Origin: Sulfitobacter sp. HI0040
GTDB taxonomy: Bacteria; Pseudomonadota; Alphaproteobacteria; Rhodobacterales; Rhodobacteraceae
Direction of reading: 5' to 3'
DNA: 64,000 nt
Assembly: GCF_001634885.1 (NCBI RefSeq)
Contig: NZ_LWEX01000406.1
Span: forward strand, 1 to 64,000
Below, in pieces: positions 44,946 through 53,676 of this stretch. Under the pieces are notes generated by a model. The model was not told where the DNA came from. It ran no database searches and worked only from the letters and a program-made list of their open reading frames with translations. The position numbers and the translations under genes are program-made. Position 1 is the stretch's first letter. The number at the start of each line of letters is the position of its first letter.

Positions 44946-45722
44946 TCAGAAGCGAAGGGTGAATGCCCGGCTCAGACCGATTCGCACCCGCCACTGGTCT
45001 TCCGACCCGACAGCGGTGATCGGGCTGTCCCCGGCGTCCTCCACCAGCTTTTCATAGCTCACTAGACCTTCGGCCGCCCAGTCGTCGCTGATCCGGTAGA
45101 TGGCCTGCACGTCGAAGCCCGCACCCAGAACACCGCCATCAGCATCGAAGGCCGAAAAGCTGGAAGCCGCCGCTTCCGCCGGCGTCACCCCGAAGTAGGT
45201 TGAAGAATATTCGCTGTCGCCCAGATGCAGACGGGGGCCAGCAAAGATCGTCCAGCGGTTATCGGGACGGAAAATCGCGTCGGTTCCGACGGTGCCGGTA
45301 ACGCCGTCATGCCCACCGAAGCCCTTCCGGACGTCGACAAAGGCCTGATAGTTGGTCTGGCGATAGATAAGACCCAGCCCCAGTTCCAATGTCGCATCGA
45401 CATCGTTCAAACCGGACAGCACCGGATAATCCGCATCGTCCCGCTCACCGATGTAGCGAAACGCGCCGCGCACGCCGAAGCCATTGTCAGGAATGACACC
45501 GATGCCGGTCCCGAGGCTCAGCCGGTCGAACCGAAGCGCGCCGAAGGTGAAACCCAGATCGGGGGCGGCTTCGTAGTCGTCCGAACCCGGATATGCCGGC
45601 GCGGCAGCGACCCCGCCGCGAATGGCGAAGTTGAGAGAGCGTTCCTGCGCGGCGGCCGGCAGAGCCGTCAGCGCGGCGATGGCCACGGCACAGGAAGCAG
45701 AAAAAATTGTGGAAAGGCGCAT
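44946..45722 (-). CDS. MipA/OmpV family outer membrane protein
   Basis: A 258-residue beta-barrel protein. A Sec signal peptide (ending ALTALPAAAQ) precedes the family start GGVAAAPAYPGSDDYEAAPD, and the chain ends in Phe (AFTLRF), the usual signal for barrel assembly. MipA/OmpV proteins are porin-like or scaffold proteins linked to murein enzymes; the exact role is unknown. GGAGTC lies before the ATG. Its leader, 45754-45777, contains an eight-base inverted repeat CCGCGTCC / GGACGCGG that may fold in the mRNA. It is divergent from prpE. Confidence 0.9.
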   Translation of the reverse strand: MRLSTIFSASCAVAIAALTALPAAAQERSLNFAIRGGVAAAPAYPGSDDYEAAPDLGFTFGALRFDRLSLGTGIGVIPDNGFGVRGAFRYIGERDDADYPVLSGLNDVDATLELGLGLIYRQTNYQAFVDVRKGFGGHDGVTGTVGTDAIFRPDNRWTIFAGPRLHLGDSEYSSTYFGVTPAEAAASSFSAFDADGGVLGAGFDVQAIYRISDDWAAEGLVSYEKLVEDAGDSPITAVGSEDQWRVRIGLSRAFTLRF

Positions 45723-45979
45723 CGATAACGACTCCTAGCAGGAACAGGCAGCTCCGCGTCCATGGCAGCGGACGCGGTCTTTGTGGCATCTAACCCATCT
45801 TCAGAAGACGGACAGCAAAAACCGCGGATTTGGCCGCTATCCTCTCCGGGGTGACACATGAAGTCCACGGTTTTTCTTGAAAAGACCGCATCTCTTACCC
45901 CTATGCAGGACAGCGCGGACTTGCCCCGCGCCCAAGGCTCGCCTACCCCTTTGTCACCCGAATTGAGGAGGAGGCTGTG

Positions 45980-47881
45980 ATGGGCTATCGCGAAACCTAT
46001 GAACGCTGGCAGGACGACCCGGAAAGCTTCTGGCTGGAACTGGCGGAAGACATCGACTGGGTCGAACCGCCAAAGCAGGCCCTGTTCGATCGCGGCAATG
46101 ATACCTACGAATGGTACGCCGATGCCAAGCTGAACGGCTGTTACAACACGATCGACCGCCATGTGGAAAACGGGCGCGCGGATCAGGTGGCCATCATCCA
46201 CGACAGCCCCATCACCGGAACCAAATCGCACGTCACCTTCCGCGAGATGCGCGACCGTATCGCGGCGCTGGCCGGGGTGCTGAAAGCACAGGGCCTGGCA
46301 AAGGGCGACCGCGTGGTGATCTATATGCCCATGATCCCCGAGGCGATCGAAGCGATGCTGGCCTGCGCCCGCATCGGCGCCGTCCATTCCGTCGTCTTCG
46401 GCGGTTTCGCGGCAAATGAACTGTCGGTGCGTATCAACGACTGCAAGCCCAAGGCGATCCTCGCCGCCTCCTGCGGGTTGGAGCCCGGGCGCGTCGTCGC
46501 CTACAAACCGCTGATCGACGGGGCCATCGAACTGGCCACCCACAAGCCCGACTTCTGCGTCATCCTTCAGCGCGAACAGCAGCCCTGCACCCTGACCGAG
46601 GGCCGGGATCTGGACTGGTACGAAGCGCGCGAAGGCGTGGCCCCGGCGGACTGCGTCCCGGTGGAGGGCAACCACCCCGCCTATATCCTCTACACCTCCG
46701 GCACTACCGGCGCGCCCAAGGGCGTGGTGCGCCATACGGCGGGCCATCTGGTCGCGCTCTACTGGAGCATGAAGAACGTCTATGACGTCGAACCGGGAGA
46801 GGTCTTCTGGGCGGCGTCGGACGTAGGCTGGGTCGTGGGGCATTCCTACATCTGTTATGCGCCGCTGGTACACGGGAACACGACCGTCGTCTTCGAAGGC
46901 AAACCCATCGGCACACCGGATGCCGGCACCTTCTGGCGCATCATCGAAGAACATGACGTGCGCAGCTTCTTCACCGCGCCCACGGCGATCCGGGCCGTGA
47001 AACGGGACGATCCCACGGGCGAGGAACGCAAGAAATACGACCTGTCGCGCCTGCGCGCGCTCTACCTTGCGGGGGAACGGGCCGATCCAGATACGATCCT
47101 CTGGGCGCAGGACGTTCTGGGCGTGCCGGTCTACGATCACTGGTGGCAGACCGAAAGCGGCTGGCCAATGGTGGCCAATCCCGCTGGCCTTGAAAGACTG
47201 CCGGTTAAGATCGGCTCACCCACCGTGGCAATGCCGGGGTACGACATCCGTGTGTTGGACGAGGCGGGCCAGGAAAAGCCCCGGGGACAGCTTGGCGCAA
47301 TCGCGGTGCGCCTGCCGCTTCCCCCGGGCACCCTGCCGACGCTGTGGAACGCGCCGGAACGGTTCCACAAATCCTACCTCGCCACCTTTCCCGGATATTA
47401 CGAGACAGGCGATGCCGGGATGATCGACGAAGACGGCTATATCTACATCATGGCCCGCACCGATGACGTCATCAACGTGGCCGGCCACCGCCTGTCCACA
47501 GGCGCGATGGAAGAGGTGCTGGCGGGCCACCCCGACGTGGCCGAATGTGCCGTTATCGGCGCGTCCGATCCGCTAAAGGGGCAGACGCCGGTCGGTTTTC
47601 TGTGTCTCAGCAAGGGCGTGGACCGCCCCCACGAAGAGATCGTGGCCGAATGCGTCCAGAGGGTCCGGGATCAGATCGGCCCCGTTGCCGCCTTCAAAAA
47701 GGCAGTCGTGGTGGACCGTCTGCCCAAGACCCGCTCGGGCAAGATCCTGCGGGCGACCATGGTAAAGCTCGCCGACGGCGAAGACTTCAAACTGCCCGCC
47801 ACAATCGACGATCCCGCCATTCTGGACGAGATCAGCGTGGCTTTGGGCGAAGTGGGGCTAGGAAAGAAAGCAGCTTCCTGA
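45980..47881 (+). CDS. prpE: Propionyl-CoA synthetase
   Basis: A 633-residue acetyl/propionyl-CoA synthetase that activates propionate (or acetate) to the CoA ester. The ATP loop is YILYTSGTTGAPKGVVRHT near 235-253, followed by WAASDVGWVVGHSYI, DHWWQTESGWPM, and the catalytic lysine in LPKTRSGKILRATM near the C terminus. Its N terminus YRETYERWQDDPESFW and VHSVVFGGFAANEL fit PrpE better than Acs. The ATG at 45980 is placed by AGGAGGAGG upstream; a GTG lies one codon earlier. It is followed by a strong terminator. Confidence 0.9.
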   Translation: MGYRETYERWQDDPESFWLELAEDIDWVEPPKQALFDRGNDTYEWYADAKLNGCYNTIDRHVENGRADQVAIIHDSPITGTKSHVTFREMRDRIAALAGVLKAQGLAKGDRVVIYMPMIPEAIEAMLACARIGAVHSVVFGGFAANELSVRINDCKPKAILAASCGLEPGRVVAYKPLIDGAIELATHKPDFCVILQREQQPCTLTEGRDLDWYEAREGVAPADCVPVEGNHPAYILYTSGTTGAPKGVVRHTAGHLVALYWSMKNVYDVEPGEVFWAASDVGWVVGHSYICYAPLVHGNTTVVFEGKPIGTPDAGTFWRIIEEHDVRSFFTAPTAIRAVKRDDPTGEERKKYDLSRLRALYLAGERADPDTILWAQDVLGVPVYDHWWQTESGWPMVANPAGLERLPVKIGSPTVAMPGYDIRVLDEAGQEKPRGQLGAIAVRLPLPPGTLPTLWNAPERFHKSYLATFPGYYETGDAGMIDEDGYIYIMARTDDVINVAGHRLSTGAMEEVLAGHPDVAECAVIGASDPLKGQTPVGFLCLSKGVDRPHEEIVAECVQRVRDQIGPVAAFKKAVVVDRLPKTRSGKILRATMVKLADGEDFKLPATIDDPAILDEISVALGEVGLGKKAAS

Positions 47882-47923
47882 CACGTGGCGGGAGGCCACC
47901 GCCACCACCCGGCCTTCCTCACG

Positions 47924-47966
47924 AAAAAAGGCGACGAGCGATCTGAAACCGCTCGCCGCCTTTTTC
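47924..47966. terminator. Bidirectional terminator between prpE and a convergent gene
   Basis: A 16-base inverted repeat with one mismatch (AAAAAGGCG...CGAGCG / CGCTCG...CGCCTTTTT) around a nine-base loop. The A run and T run at the ends allow termination in both directions. Confidence 0.9.
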
Positions 47967-47982
47967 AATGATGTGGCCCGGA

Positions 47983-48450
47983 TCAAGCGGCCTTGGTCTC
48001 AGCCTTCGGGCTGACGGCGGCATCCGCGTTTTGGTCGGCCATCAGGGTCGCCTTGTAGGAATTGGCCCCCTGCGACGCCTTGCTCACACCGGAGATCTGA
48101 TCGATCAGCAGTCGAGCCTTCGCCGCCTGCTGCTGCCGCTCCGCGGCAACCCGGGCAAAGGATTCATCTGTGACCGCCTGCTCGGGCTTTACCAGCGTGC
48201 GCTCGACAGATGTACTCGCCTGAGCGGCGCCGGTGGCCTGAACAGCACGCGACTGCGATACCTGCTTGCTTTCCGGAGCGGCACTGGCGGCCGCGGCGCC
48301 TTCGCTGCGGGACGGCTCTGCAGTGTTGGTGCCTGACTTGGTCTCGGCTGATGCTTTGTCCTTGTTCTGACCCTGGGCTTCGGACTTGCCCGGGGGCGGA
48401 GAATACGCCCGGGGGGCGCCTCCTCCAAAGAGTGGAGAAATCGGATTCAT
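47983..48450 (-). CDS. Disordered Ala/Gln/Ser-rich hypothetical protein
   Basis: A 155-residue protein, mostly low complexity (Ala, Gln, Ser, Glu, Lys), with one probable helix near the C terminus (ESFARVAAERQQQAAKARLL, then IDQISGVSKASQG). The N terminus MNPISPLFGGGAPRAYSPPP has no signal peptide. A GGTG-containing ribosome site and the bidirectional terminator at its 3' end support it as a gene. I do not recognise a family. Proteins of this look occur near flagellar or cell-surface genes in roseobacters, but nothing here confirms that. Confidence 0.6.
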   Translation of the reverse strand: MNPISPLFGGGAPRAYSPPPGKSEAQGQNKDKASAETKSGTNTAEPSRSEGAAAASAAPESKQVSQSRAVQATGAAQASTSVERTLVKPEQAVTDESFARVAAERQQQAAKARLLIDQISGVSKASQGANSYKATLMADQNADAAVSPKAETKAA

Positions 48451-48605
48451 TGGTTCACCTATTTCAATTTGGTTACTCGGAATGAACCGTAGAAGAAGCC
48501 TCGAACTAAGGCATCTTCATGTCGCCGCCCGGGCCTTTCGCGTACATATCAGCGCATTGTATTGGGGTGGTAAACAGTTGTGATTTAATGGTTTTATTGT
48601 CCACA

Positions 48606-51164
48606 TTACCCGCATTTGCTGTGGCCGCAACTTCCGCAGGTCATACATCCCTCGACCATGCGCAGATCGAACTGACCGCAAGAGGGGCAGGTCTTTCCAC
48701 GGGGCGCATCCAGACCGACGACCTTGGCTTGCGGGTCGGTCTTGAGCCCCATGCCCTCGCCCGCGATAAAGCCCGTGGCGATCATATGCCGTTCGATCAC
48801 CCCGCCGATGGCCGCGAGGATCGAGGGGATGTATTTGCCCCCCATCCAGGCACCGCCACGCGGGTCGAAGACGGCCTTCAGCTCTTCCACCACGAAGGAC
48901 ACGTCACCGCCACGCCGGAACACGGCGGAGATCATCCGGGTGAGCGCCACGGTCCATGCGAAATGTTCCATGTTTTTCGAGTTGATAAAGACCTCGAAGG
49001 GGCGACGGTGGCCGTTCAGGACAATGTCGTTGATGGTGATATAGAGCGCATGTTCGCTGTCAGGCCATTTGACCTTGTAGGTGTTACCCTCCAACTCGTT
49101 CGGCCGGTCCAGCGGTTCGGACATGTAGATGACATCGCCTGCGTTGGCGTCTTCCACAACCTCTGGCGTGCCACTGCCCAAGGGCTGGCCCTGACTGCGG
49201 GCGGGGTCGAAGGCCCCGCCCATGGGGGCGGTCGGGGCCTGCCCGGCTGCGCCGGGCGTATCGCCGCCAATTAGCTGACCAACTGGAACGCCGAGAGCTC
49301 GCGCGATACTTTGAAGGGTAGAGACTTTCGGTGACCCAATTTTTCCACTCAGAATATCATATACCCCAGTGTAGTTAAGGCCCGCCTTCCCCGCCAAACT
49401 CTTCGCGTTCACCTTTTTTTCTTCCATTAGCACTTTCAAGTTATGACGAAGGTCAAACTTCGGCTTCTCCTCCGCCACGCTCAACACGCTGCCGGTCACG
49501 TCGTTCGGGCGGTAGGTCGTGCAGCCCTTGCAGCCGGAATCCCACGCTTCCATATAGACGTCCTTGAACGCCTCGAAGCTGATATCCTCGGGGCAGTTGA
49601 TCGTCTTTGAAATGCTCGAATCCACCCATTTCTGCGCCGCCGCCTGCATCTTGACGTGATCGAGCGGCGCCAGCGTCTGCGCATTGACGAAGTAATCGGG
49701 CAGGTCCGCATCCCCCTTCAGGTCGCGCCACATCTGCACGGCGTAATCCACCACCTCCTCCTCGGTGCGGCTGCCATCCTTCTGAAGCACCTTGCGGGTG
49801 TAGGCATAGGCAAAGACCGGCTCGATCCCCGAAGAGACATTGCCCGCATAAAGGCTGATCGTCCCCGTGGGCGCGATGGAAGTAAGGAGCGCATTACGAA
49901 TGCCATGGGTCCGCACGGCTTCGCGCACGTCCTCGTCCATCCCCTGCATCGTGCCCGACGCCAGATAGGCCTCGGCATCGAAAAGGGGAAAGGCGCCCTT
50001 TTCCTTCGCAAGTTCCACTGATGCAAGGTAGGCGGCGCGGGCAATGGCGTGCAGCCATTCTTCGGTCTGCGCCGCCGCCTCATCGGACCCATAGCGCAGC
50101 CCCATCATCAAAAGCGCGTCCGCAAGCCCGGTGACCCCAAGCCCGATCCGCCGCTTGGCCTGCGCTTCGCGCGCCTGCGCCTCCAACGGAAACTGGGACA
50201 CGTCCACCACGTTGTCCATCATGCGCACCGCTGTCGCCACCAGCTCGTTCAACGCATCCTGATCGAGCGCCGCGCCTGCGTCGAACGGGTCCGTCACCAA
50301 CCGCGCGAGGTTGATCGACCCGAGAAGGCAGGCCCCGTAGGGCGGCAGCGGCTGTTCGCCGCAGGGGTTCGTCGCGGCAATCGTCTCGCAGTAGGACAGG
50401 TTGTTGGCCGCATTGATCCGGTCGATGAAGATGACACCCGGCTCGGCGAAATCATAGGTCGCCTGCATGATCCGGTTCCACAGGTCGCGCGCCTCCACGG
50501 TGCGATAGACCTTGTCGCCGAAAACAAGGTCCCATGACGCATCGGCTTTCACCGCCTCCATGAAGGCATCGGTGATCAGAACCGACATGTTGAACATGCG
50601 CAGCCGGGCCGGGTCCGACTTGGCAGAAATGAAATCTTCCACATCGGGATGATCGCAGCGCATGGTCGCCATCATCGCACCCCGCCGCGATCCGGCGGAC
50701 ATGATGGTACGGCACATGGCATCCCAGACGTCCATGAAACTGAGCGGCCCCGATGCATCCGCCGAGACACCCAGCACATCCGCCCCCCGGGGCCGGATCG
50801 TCGAGAAATCGTAGCCGATGCCGCCGCCCTGCTGCATGGTCAGGGCCGCCTCCTTCAGCATATCGAAAATGCCCGCCATGCTGTCCGGAACGGTGCCCAT
50901 GACGAAGCAGTTGAACAATGTGACGCGCCGCGCCGTGCCGGCCCCCGCCGTGATGCGGCCCGCAGGCAGGTATTTGAAGTCCTGCAAAGCATCGTAAAAA
51001 CGCTCCGTCCAGAGCGCCTTGTCCTCCTCGACCTGCGCCAGATCGGTGGCGATACGGCGCCATGTATCCTCCACCGTGACATCGCGCGGGGTTCCGTCGG
51101 CGTCCTTGAACCGGTATTTCATGTCCCAGATCTGTTCGGCAATGGGGGTGGAGAAACGGGTCAT
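48606..51164 (-). CDS. nrdJ: Adenosylcobalamin-dependent ribonucleotide reductase (class II) with embedded helix-turn-helix domain
   Basis: An 852-residue reductase that makes deoxyribonucleotides with B12. The barrel has the redox Cys in RRVTLFNCFVMGT, the radical Cys268 and Glu270 in ATNPCGEQPLPPYG, the partner Cys in YGACLLGSINLARL, and ends GCKGCTTYRPNDVTGS near 545. A TSCPD domain follows (YKVKWPDSEHALYITINDI), then a redox tail, CPSCGQ...CMTCGSCGHSKCG. Between barrel and TSCPD, residues 568-633 form a Cro/C1-type HTH, NLKVLMEEKKVNAKSLAGKA to STLQSIARALGVPVGQL, coded by DNA of about 47% GC. The ATG at 51164 follows CAGGAATCGCC. Confidence 0.93.
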   Translation of the reverse strand: MTRFSTPIAEQIWDMKYRFKDADGTPRDVTVEDTWRRIATDLAQVEEDKALWTERFYDALQDFKYLPAGRITAGAGTARRVTLFNCFVMGTVPDSMAGIFDMLKEAALTMQQGGGIGYDFSTIRPRGADVLGVSADASGPLSFMDVWDAMCRTIMSAGSRRGAMMATMRCDHPDVEDFISAKSDPARLRMFNMSVLITDAFMEAVKADASWDLVFGDKVYRTVEARDLWNRIMQATYDFAEPGVIFIDRINAANNLSYCETIAATNPCGEQPLPPYGACLLGSINLARLVTDPFDAGAALDQDALNELVATAVRMMDNVVDVSQFPLEAQAREAQAKRRIGLGVTGLADALLMMGLRYGSDEAAAQTEEWLHAIARAAYLASVELAKEKGAFPLFDAEAYLASGTMQGMDEDVREAVRTHGIRNALLTSIAPTGTISLYAGNVSSGIEPVFAYAYTRKVLQKDGSRTEEEVVDYAVQMWRDLKGDADLPDYFVNAQTLAPLDHVKMQAAAQKWVDSSISKTINCPEDISFEAFKDVYMEAWDSGCKGCTTYRPNDVTGSVLSVAEEKPKFDLRHNLKVLMEEKKVNAKSLAGKAGLNYTGVYDILSGKIGSPKVSTLQSIARALGVPVGQLIGGDTPGAAGQAPTAPMGGAFDPARSQGQPLGSGTPEVVEDANAGDVIYMSEPLDRPNELEGNTYKVKWPDSEHALYITINDIVLNGHRRPFEVFINSKNMEHFAWTVALTRMISAVFRRGGDVSFVVEELKAVFDPRGGAWMGGKYIPSILAAIGGVIERHMIATGFIAGEGMGLKTDPQAKVVGLDAPRGKTCPSCGQFDLRMVEGCMTCGSCGHSKCG
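49268..49462 (-). other. Lower-GC insert coding an XRE/Cro-C1 HTH domain within nrdJ
   Basis: Counting bases 49271-49460 gives 89 G+C of 190 (47%), against roughly 64% on either side. The borders are sharp, at the codons for KFDLRHNL and IGGDTPG, and the reading frame is kept. The encoded helices (LMEEKKVNAKSLAGKAGL, then YTGVYDILSGKI, then STLQSIARALGV) have the spacing of phage-repressor-like HTH_3 domains. Confidence 0.85.
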
Positions 51165-51294
51165 GGCGATTCCTGCAGCTTGGGGAAGGCGACCAAGATA
51201 ACCCAATCCAAGACGCCAGTCCACCACACCTTGATCGAACTCTGCGCCCGGCTACCTTATATCGTAGGTTTCACCCATGCCCCCGGAAGGCCCC

Positions 51295-51726
51295 ATGAAT
51301 CCATATATGAACCTCATCAAGCTCAGCGTTGGCAGTGATAGCGTGGAATCGCTCATCGACTGGCAGACCAACCGCTCCGGCCAGCGATCCGAAGGTAAAT
51401 ATTACCATGTCACCCGGATGTGGCCCAAACGCGAAGCGGAGATCCTCGCCGGCGGTTCGATCTATTGGGTGATAAAGGGCGAGATCCTGTGCCGCCAACG
51501 CATCCTCGGTTTCGACGAGAAAATAGGCAATGACGGGATCCGCCGCTGCGGTATCGTTCTGGATGCCGATATTCGCCGCGTCTCTCCGGTTCTGCGGCGT
51601 CCCTTCCAAGGCTGGCGCTACCTGTCGCCCGTCGATGCGCCCCCCGACCTACGCCACGGGCGGGAGGACGAACCCGCCTTGCCCCGCGATCTCGACCGAG
51701 CCTTGGCGGAAATCGGCGTTCTCTGA
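51295..51726 (+). CDS. DUF1489 family protein
   Basis: A 143-residue protein of the DUF1489 family, recognised from NLIKLSVGSDSVESLIDWQ at the start, TRMWPKREAEILAGGSIYWV and the later RPFQGWRYLSPVDAPPDL. The family is conserved through alphaproteobacteria with no known function. The ATG at 51295 has GGAAGG five bases upstream. It is divergent from nrdJ and is followed by the palindromic repeat that separates it from the acyl-CoA ligase gene. Confidence 0.88.
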   Translation: MNPYMNLIKLSVGSDSVESLIDWQTNRSGQRSEGKYYHVTRMWPKREAEILAGGSIYWVIKGEILCRQRILGFDEKIGNDGIRRCGIVLDADIRRVSPVLRRPFQGWRYLSPVDAPPDLRHGREDEPALPRDLDRALAEIGVL

Positions 51727-51758
51727 TCAGACGGCGGGAAGCGCTGCATCCGGGGTGC

Positions 51759-51822
51759 TTGAGTATTTATGAAAGGGTGAAGGAGGGCAGACCGCTCCCT
51801 TCACCCTTTTCCAAATACTCAA
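51759..51822. repeat. Palindromic intergenic repeat, GAGTATTT / GGGTGAAGG type (second copy)
   Basis: Left arm 51759-51785 (TTGAGTATTTATGAAAGGG then TGAAGGAG) and right arm 51795-51822 are inverted copies with only a few mismatches around a nine-base loop. It is the compact form of the element at 21239-21420. Lying between convergent genes, it should act as a terminator for both. Confidence 0.82.
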
Positions 51823-51849
51823 ATCCACCGTTCCTACCGAAAGCTCCGT

Positions 51850-53667
51850 TCACCGGTAAAGGGCTTCTATTTCCTCGGCATAGATTTCGAATATTTTCGC
51901 GCGCCTGACCTTCATCGTCGCGGTAACTTCGCCGTCATCGTGATCCAGCTCCTTGCGCAGCAGCCAGATTTTCTTGACCTGCTCGACCCGTGCCAGATCG
52001 TCATTGCGCTTTTGCACCTCGCCTTCGATCAATGACTGAACCTGCGGATTCTCCGCCAGCGAACGGAAGGTCGTATAGGCGATACCCTGGCCCTCCGCCC
52101 AGAGGCGCACGTTGTCCATATCGAGCTGTAAAAGTGCCGCGACATAGGGGCGCTTGTCGGCCACGACGATCACCTCTTTGATAAAGGGGCTGGCCTTGAT
52201 GACGTTCTCGATATGCGCGGGCGACAGGTTCTTGCCGGCGGCGTTGATCATGATGTCTTTCTTCCGGTCCACAAGCGACAATGACCCGTCTGGCTCGATC
52301 CGTCCCACGTCCCCGGTGTGCAGCCATCCATCCTGAATAGCTTCGGCGGTCGCCTTCGGGTTCTTGTAGTAACCTTTGAAGATCGTGGGGCCCTTGAACA
52401 GTACCTCGCCATCTTCGGCCAATCTTGTCTCGACGCCTTCCACGGGAAAGCCGATCCGACCGTCGCAGGCTCCCCAGTCCGACTGGATGGTTCCCACCCC
52501 CGATGTCTCGGACATCCCCCAGGCTTCACGGATATTGATCCCGATCCCGCGCAGAAAGCCGAGAAGGTCGGCACTGATCGGAGCGGCCGCCGTAATGGCG
52601 AAACGGGTGCGGCCGAGGCCCAGGTAGCTGCGAATATGACGGTAAATAAGCGCATCCCAGAAGCTGTGCGCCAACCGGTCGCGCAGGGTCCACCGGTCGC
52701 GGCGTATCGCGCCGCGGCGCTGGGCGCCCCTGAGTGCCGCGAGCGTCAGTGGGCGGCGCAAAGGCCCTGCCGTCTGTGCCTGTACCAGCACACCGGCTTG
52801 CATCTTTTCCCAGATGCGGGGTACGCCAAAGAAGATCTGCGGCGCGACTTCGCGAAGGTCCAGTGTAATGGTCCGCAAGCTCTCGCCGAAGTTCATCACG
52901 AACTGCTGGCTGAGCCCGTTGATCACCGTGACCGCCTGTTCCGCGATATGACACAGGGGAAGATAGCTGAGGACGTCTGTACCGGCTGGAAAATGCCCAA
53001 AAGTCGCCCGGGCGATCGCCCCGCCCGCGTGAATATTGCCAAAGGAGATCTCTGCCGCCTTCGGCAGCCCCGTGGAACCGGAGGTAAAGACCATCATCGC
53101 CGTGTCGTCAGATGTGATCCCTGCCTGTCGCGCCGCGAGGTCCCCGGCCAGTTCCGACAGCTGCGCCCGCCCCAGTTCCAGCAGGCGTTCGAAACTGATG
53201 AGGCCAAGCGTTTCATCCCCTAGGCACCCCTTGGGATCGAAAACGATGAGTTGCGTCAGCGCGGGCACCTTCCCGTCGAGATCCTTGATCTTGTCGAGCT
53301 GCTCCTGATCCTCGATGAACAGGATCGTGGTGTCGGAGGCATTGATCAGGTGATCCAGCTCCGCGGCGGGGCTGGTGGGATACATGCCCACCACCACGCC
53401 CGCGGCGGCGTTGATCCCGAACTGCGCCTGCACCCATTCGCTGCGGTTTTCTGACAGGATGCCAACGTGGCCACCGGGCGCCAGGCCCAGCGCCATCAGG
53501 CCCGCGCCCACCGCTTCCATGATGTCGCGCAGATCGGCCCAGTTGATCTCATGCCAGATGCCGAATTCCTTCTGGCGCATTGCCACCGCCGCGCCATGTT
53601 CGGCAGCGTGATCGTGGACCATTTGCACGAGGGGCCGAAATCCACCGGGCCTTTCGTCGAATGCCAT
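51850..53667 (-). CDS. Long-chain-type acyl-CoA synthetase (AMP-forming)
   Basis: A 605-residue adenylate-forming ligase of the long-chain branch (FadD15/ACSL-like). The ATP loop is MMVFTSGSTGLPKAAEISFG near 190-209, the A5 motif EAWGMSETSGVG, the hinge aspartate in LHTGDVGRIEPDGSLSLVDR and KKDIMINAAGKNLSPAHIEN. The C terminus is longer than in short-chain enzymes, as expected. It is the last gene of the livGHMKF operon, nine bases after livF, which suggests that the acid imported by the ABC system is activated here. In other alphaproteobacteria such pairs serve fatty or aromatic acids. Confidence 0.9.
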   Translation of the reverse strand: MAFDERPGGFRPLVQMVHDHAAEHGAAVAMRQKEFGIWHEINWADLRDIMEAVGAGLMALGLAPGGHVGILSENRSEWVQAQFGINAAAGVVVGMYPTSPAAELDHLINASDTTILFIEDQEQLDKIKDLDGKVPALTQLIVFDPKGCLGDETLGLISFERLLELGRAQLSELAGDLAARQAGITSDDTAMMVFTSGSTGLPKAAEISFGNIHAGGAIARATFGHFPAGTDVLSYLPLCHIAEQAVTVINGLSQQFVMNFGESLRTITLDLREVAPQIFFGVPRIWEKMQAGVLVQAQTAGPLRRPLTLAALRGAQRRGAIRRDRWTLRDRLAHSFWDALIYRHIRSYLGLGRTRFAITAAAPISADLLGFLRGIGINIREAWGMSETSGVGTIQSDWGACDGRIGFPVEGVETRLAEDGEVLFKGPTIFKGYYKNPKATAEAIQDGWLHTGDVGRIEPDGSLSLVDRKKDIMINAAGKNLSPAHIENVIKASPFIKEVIVVADKRPYVAALLQLDMDNVRLWAEGQGIAYTTFRSLAENPQVQSLIEGEVQKRNDDLARVEQVKKIWLLRKELDHDDGEVTATMKVRRAKIFEIYAEEIEALYR

Positions 53668-53676
53668 GTGCTTTTC

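Noticed and set aside
51165-51294. Cobalamin riboswitch or NrdR box before nrdJ
   Set aside because: I looked for a B12-box and for paired NrdR boxes and found only a short CTAC...GTAG symmetry, too weak to call.
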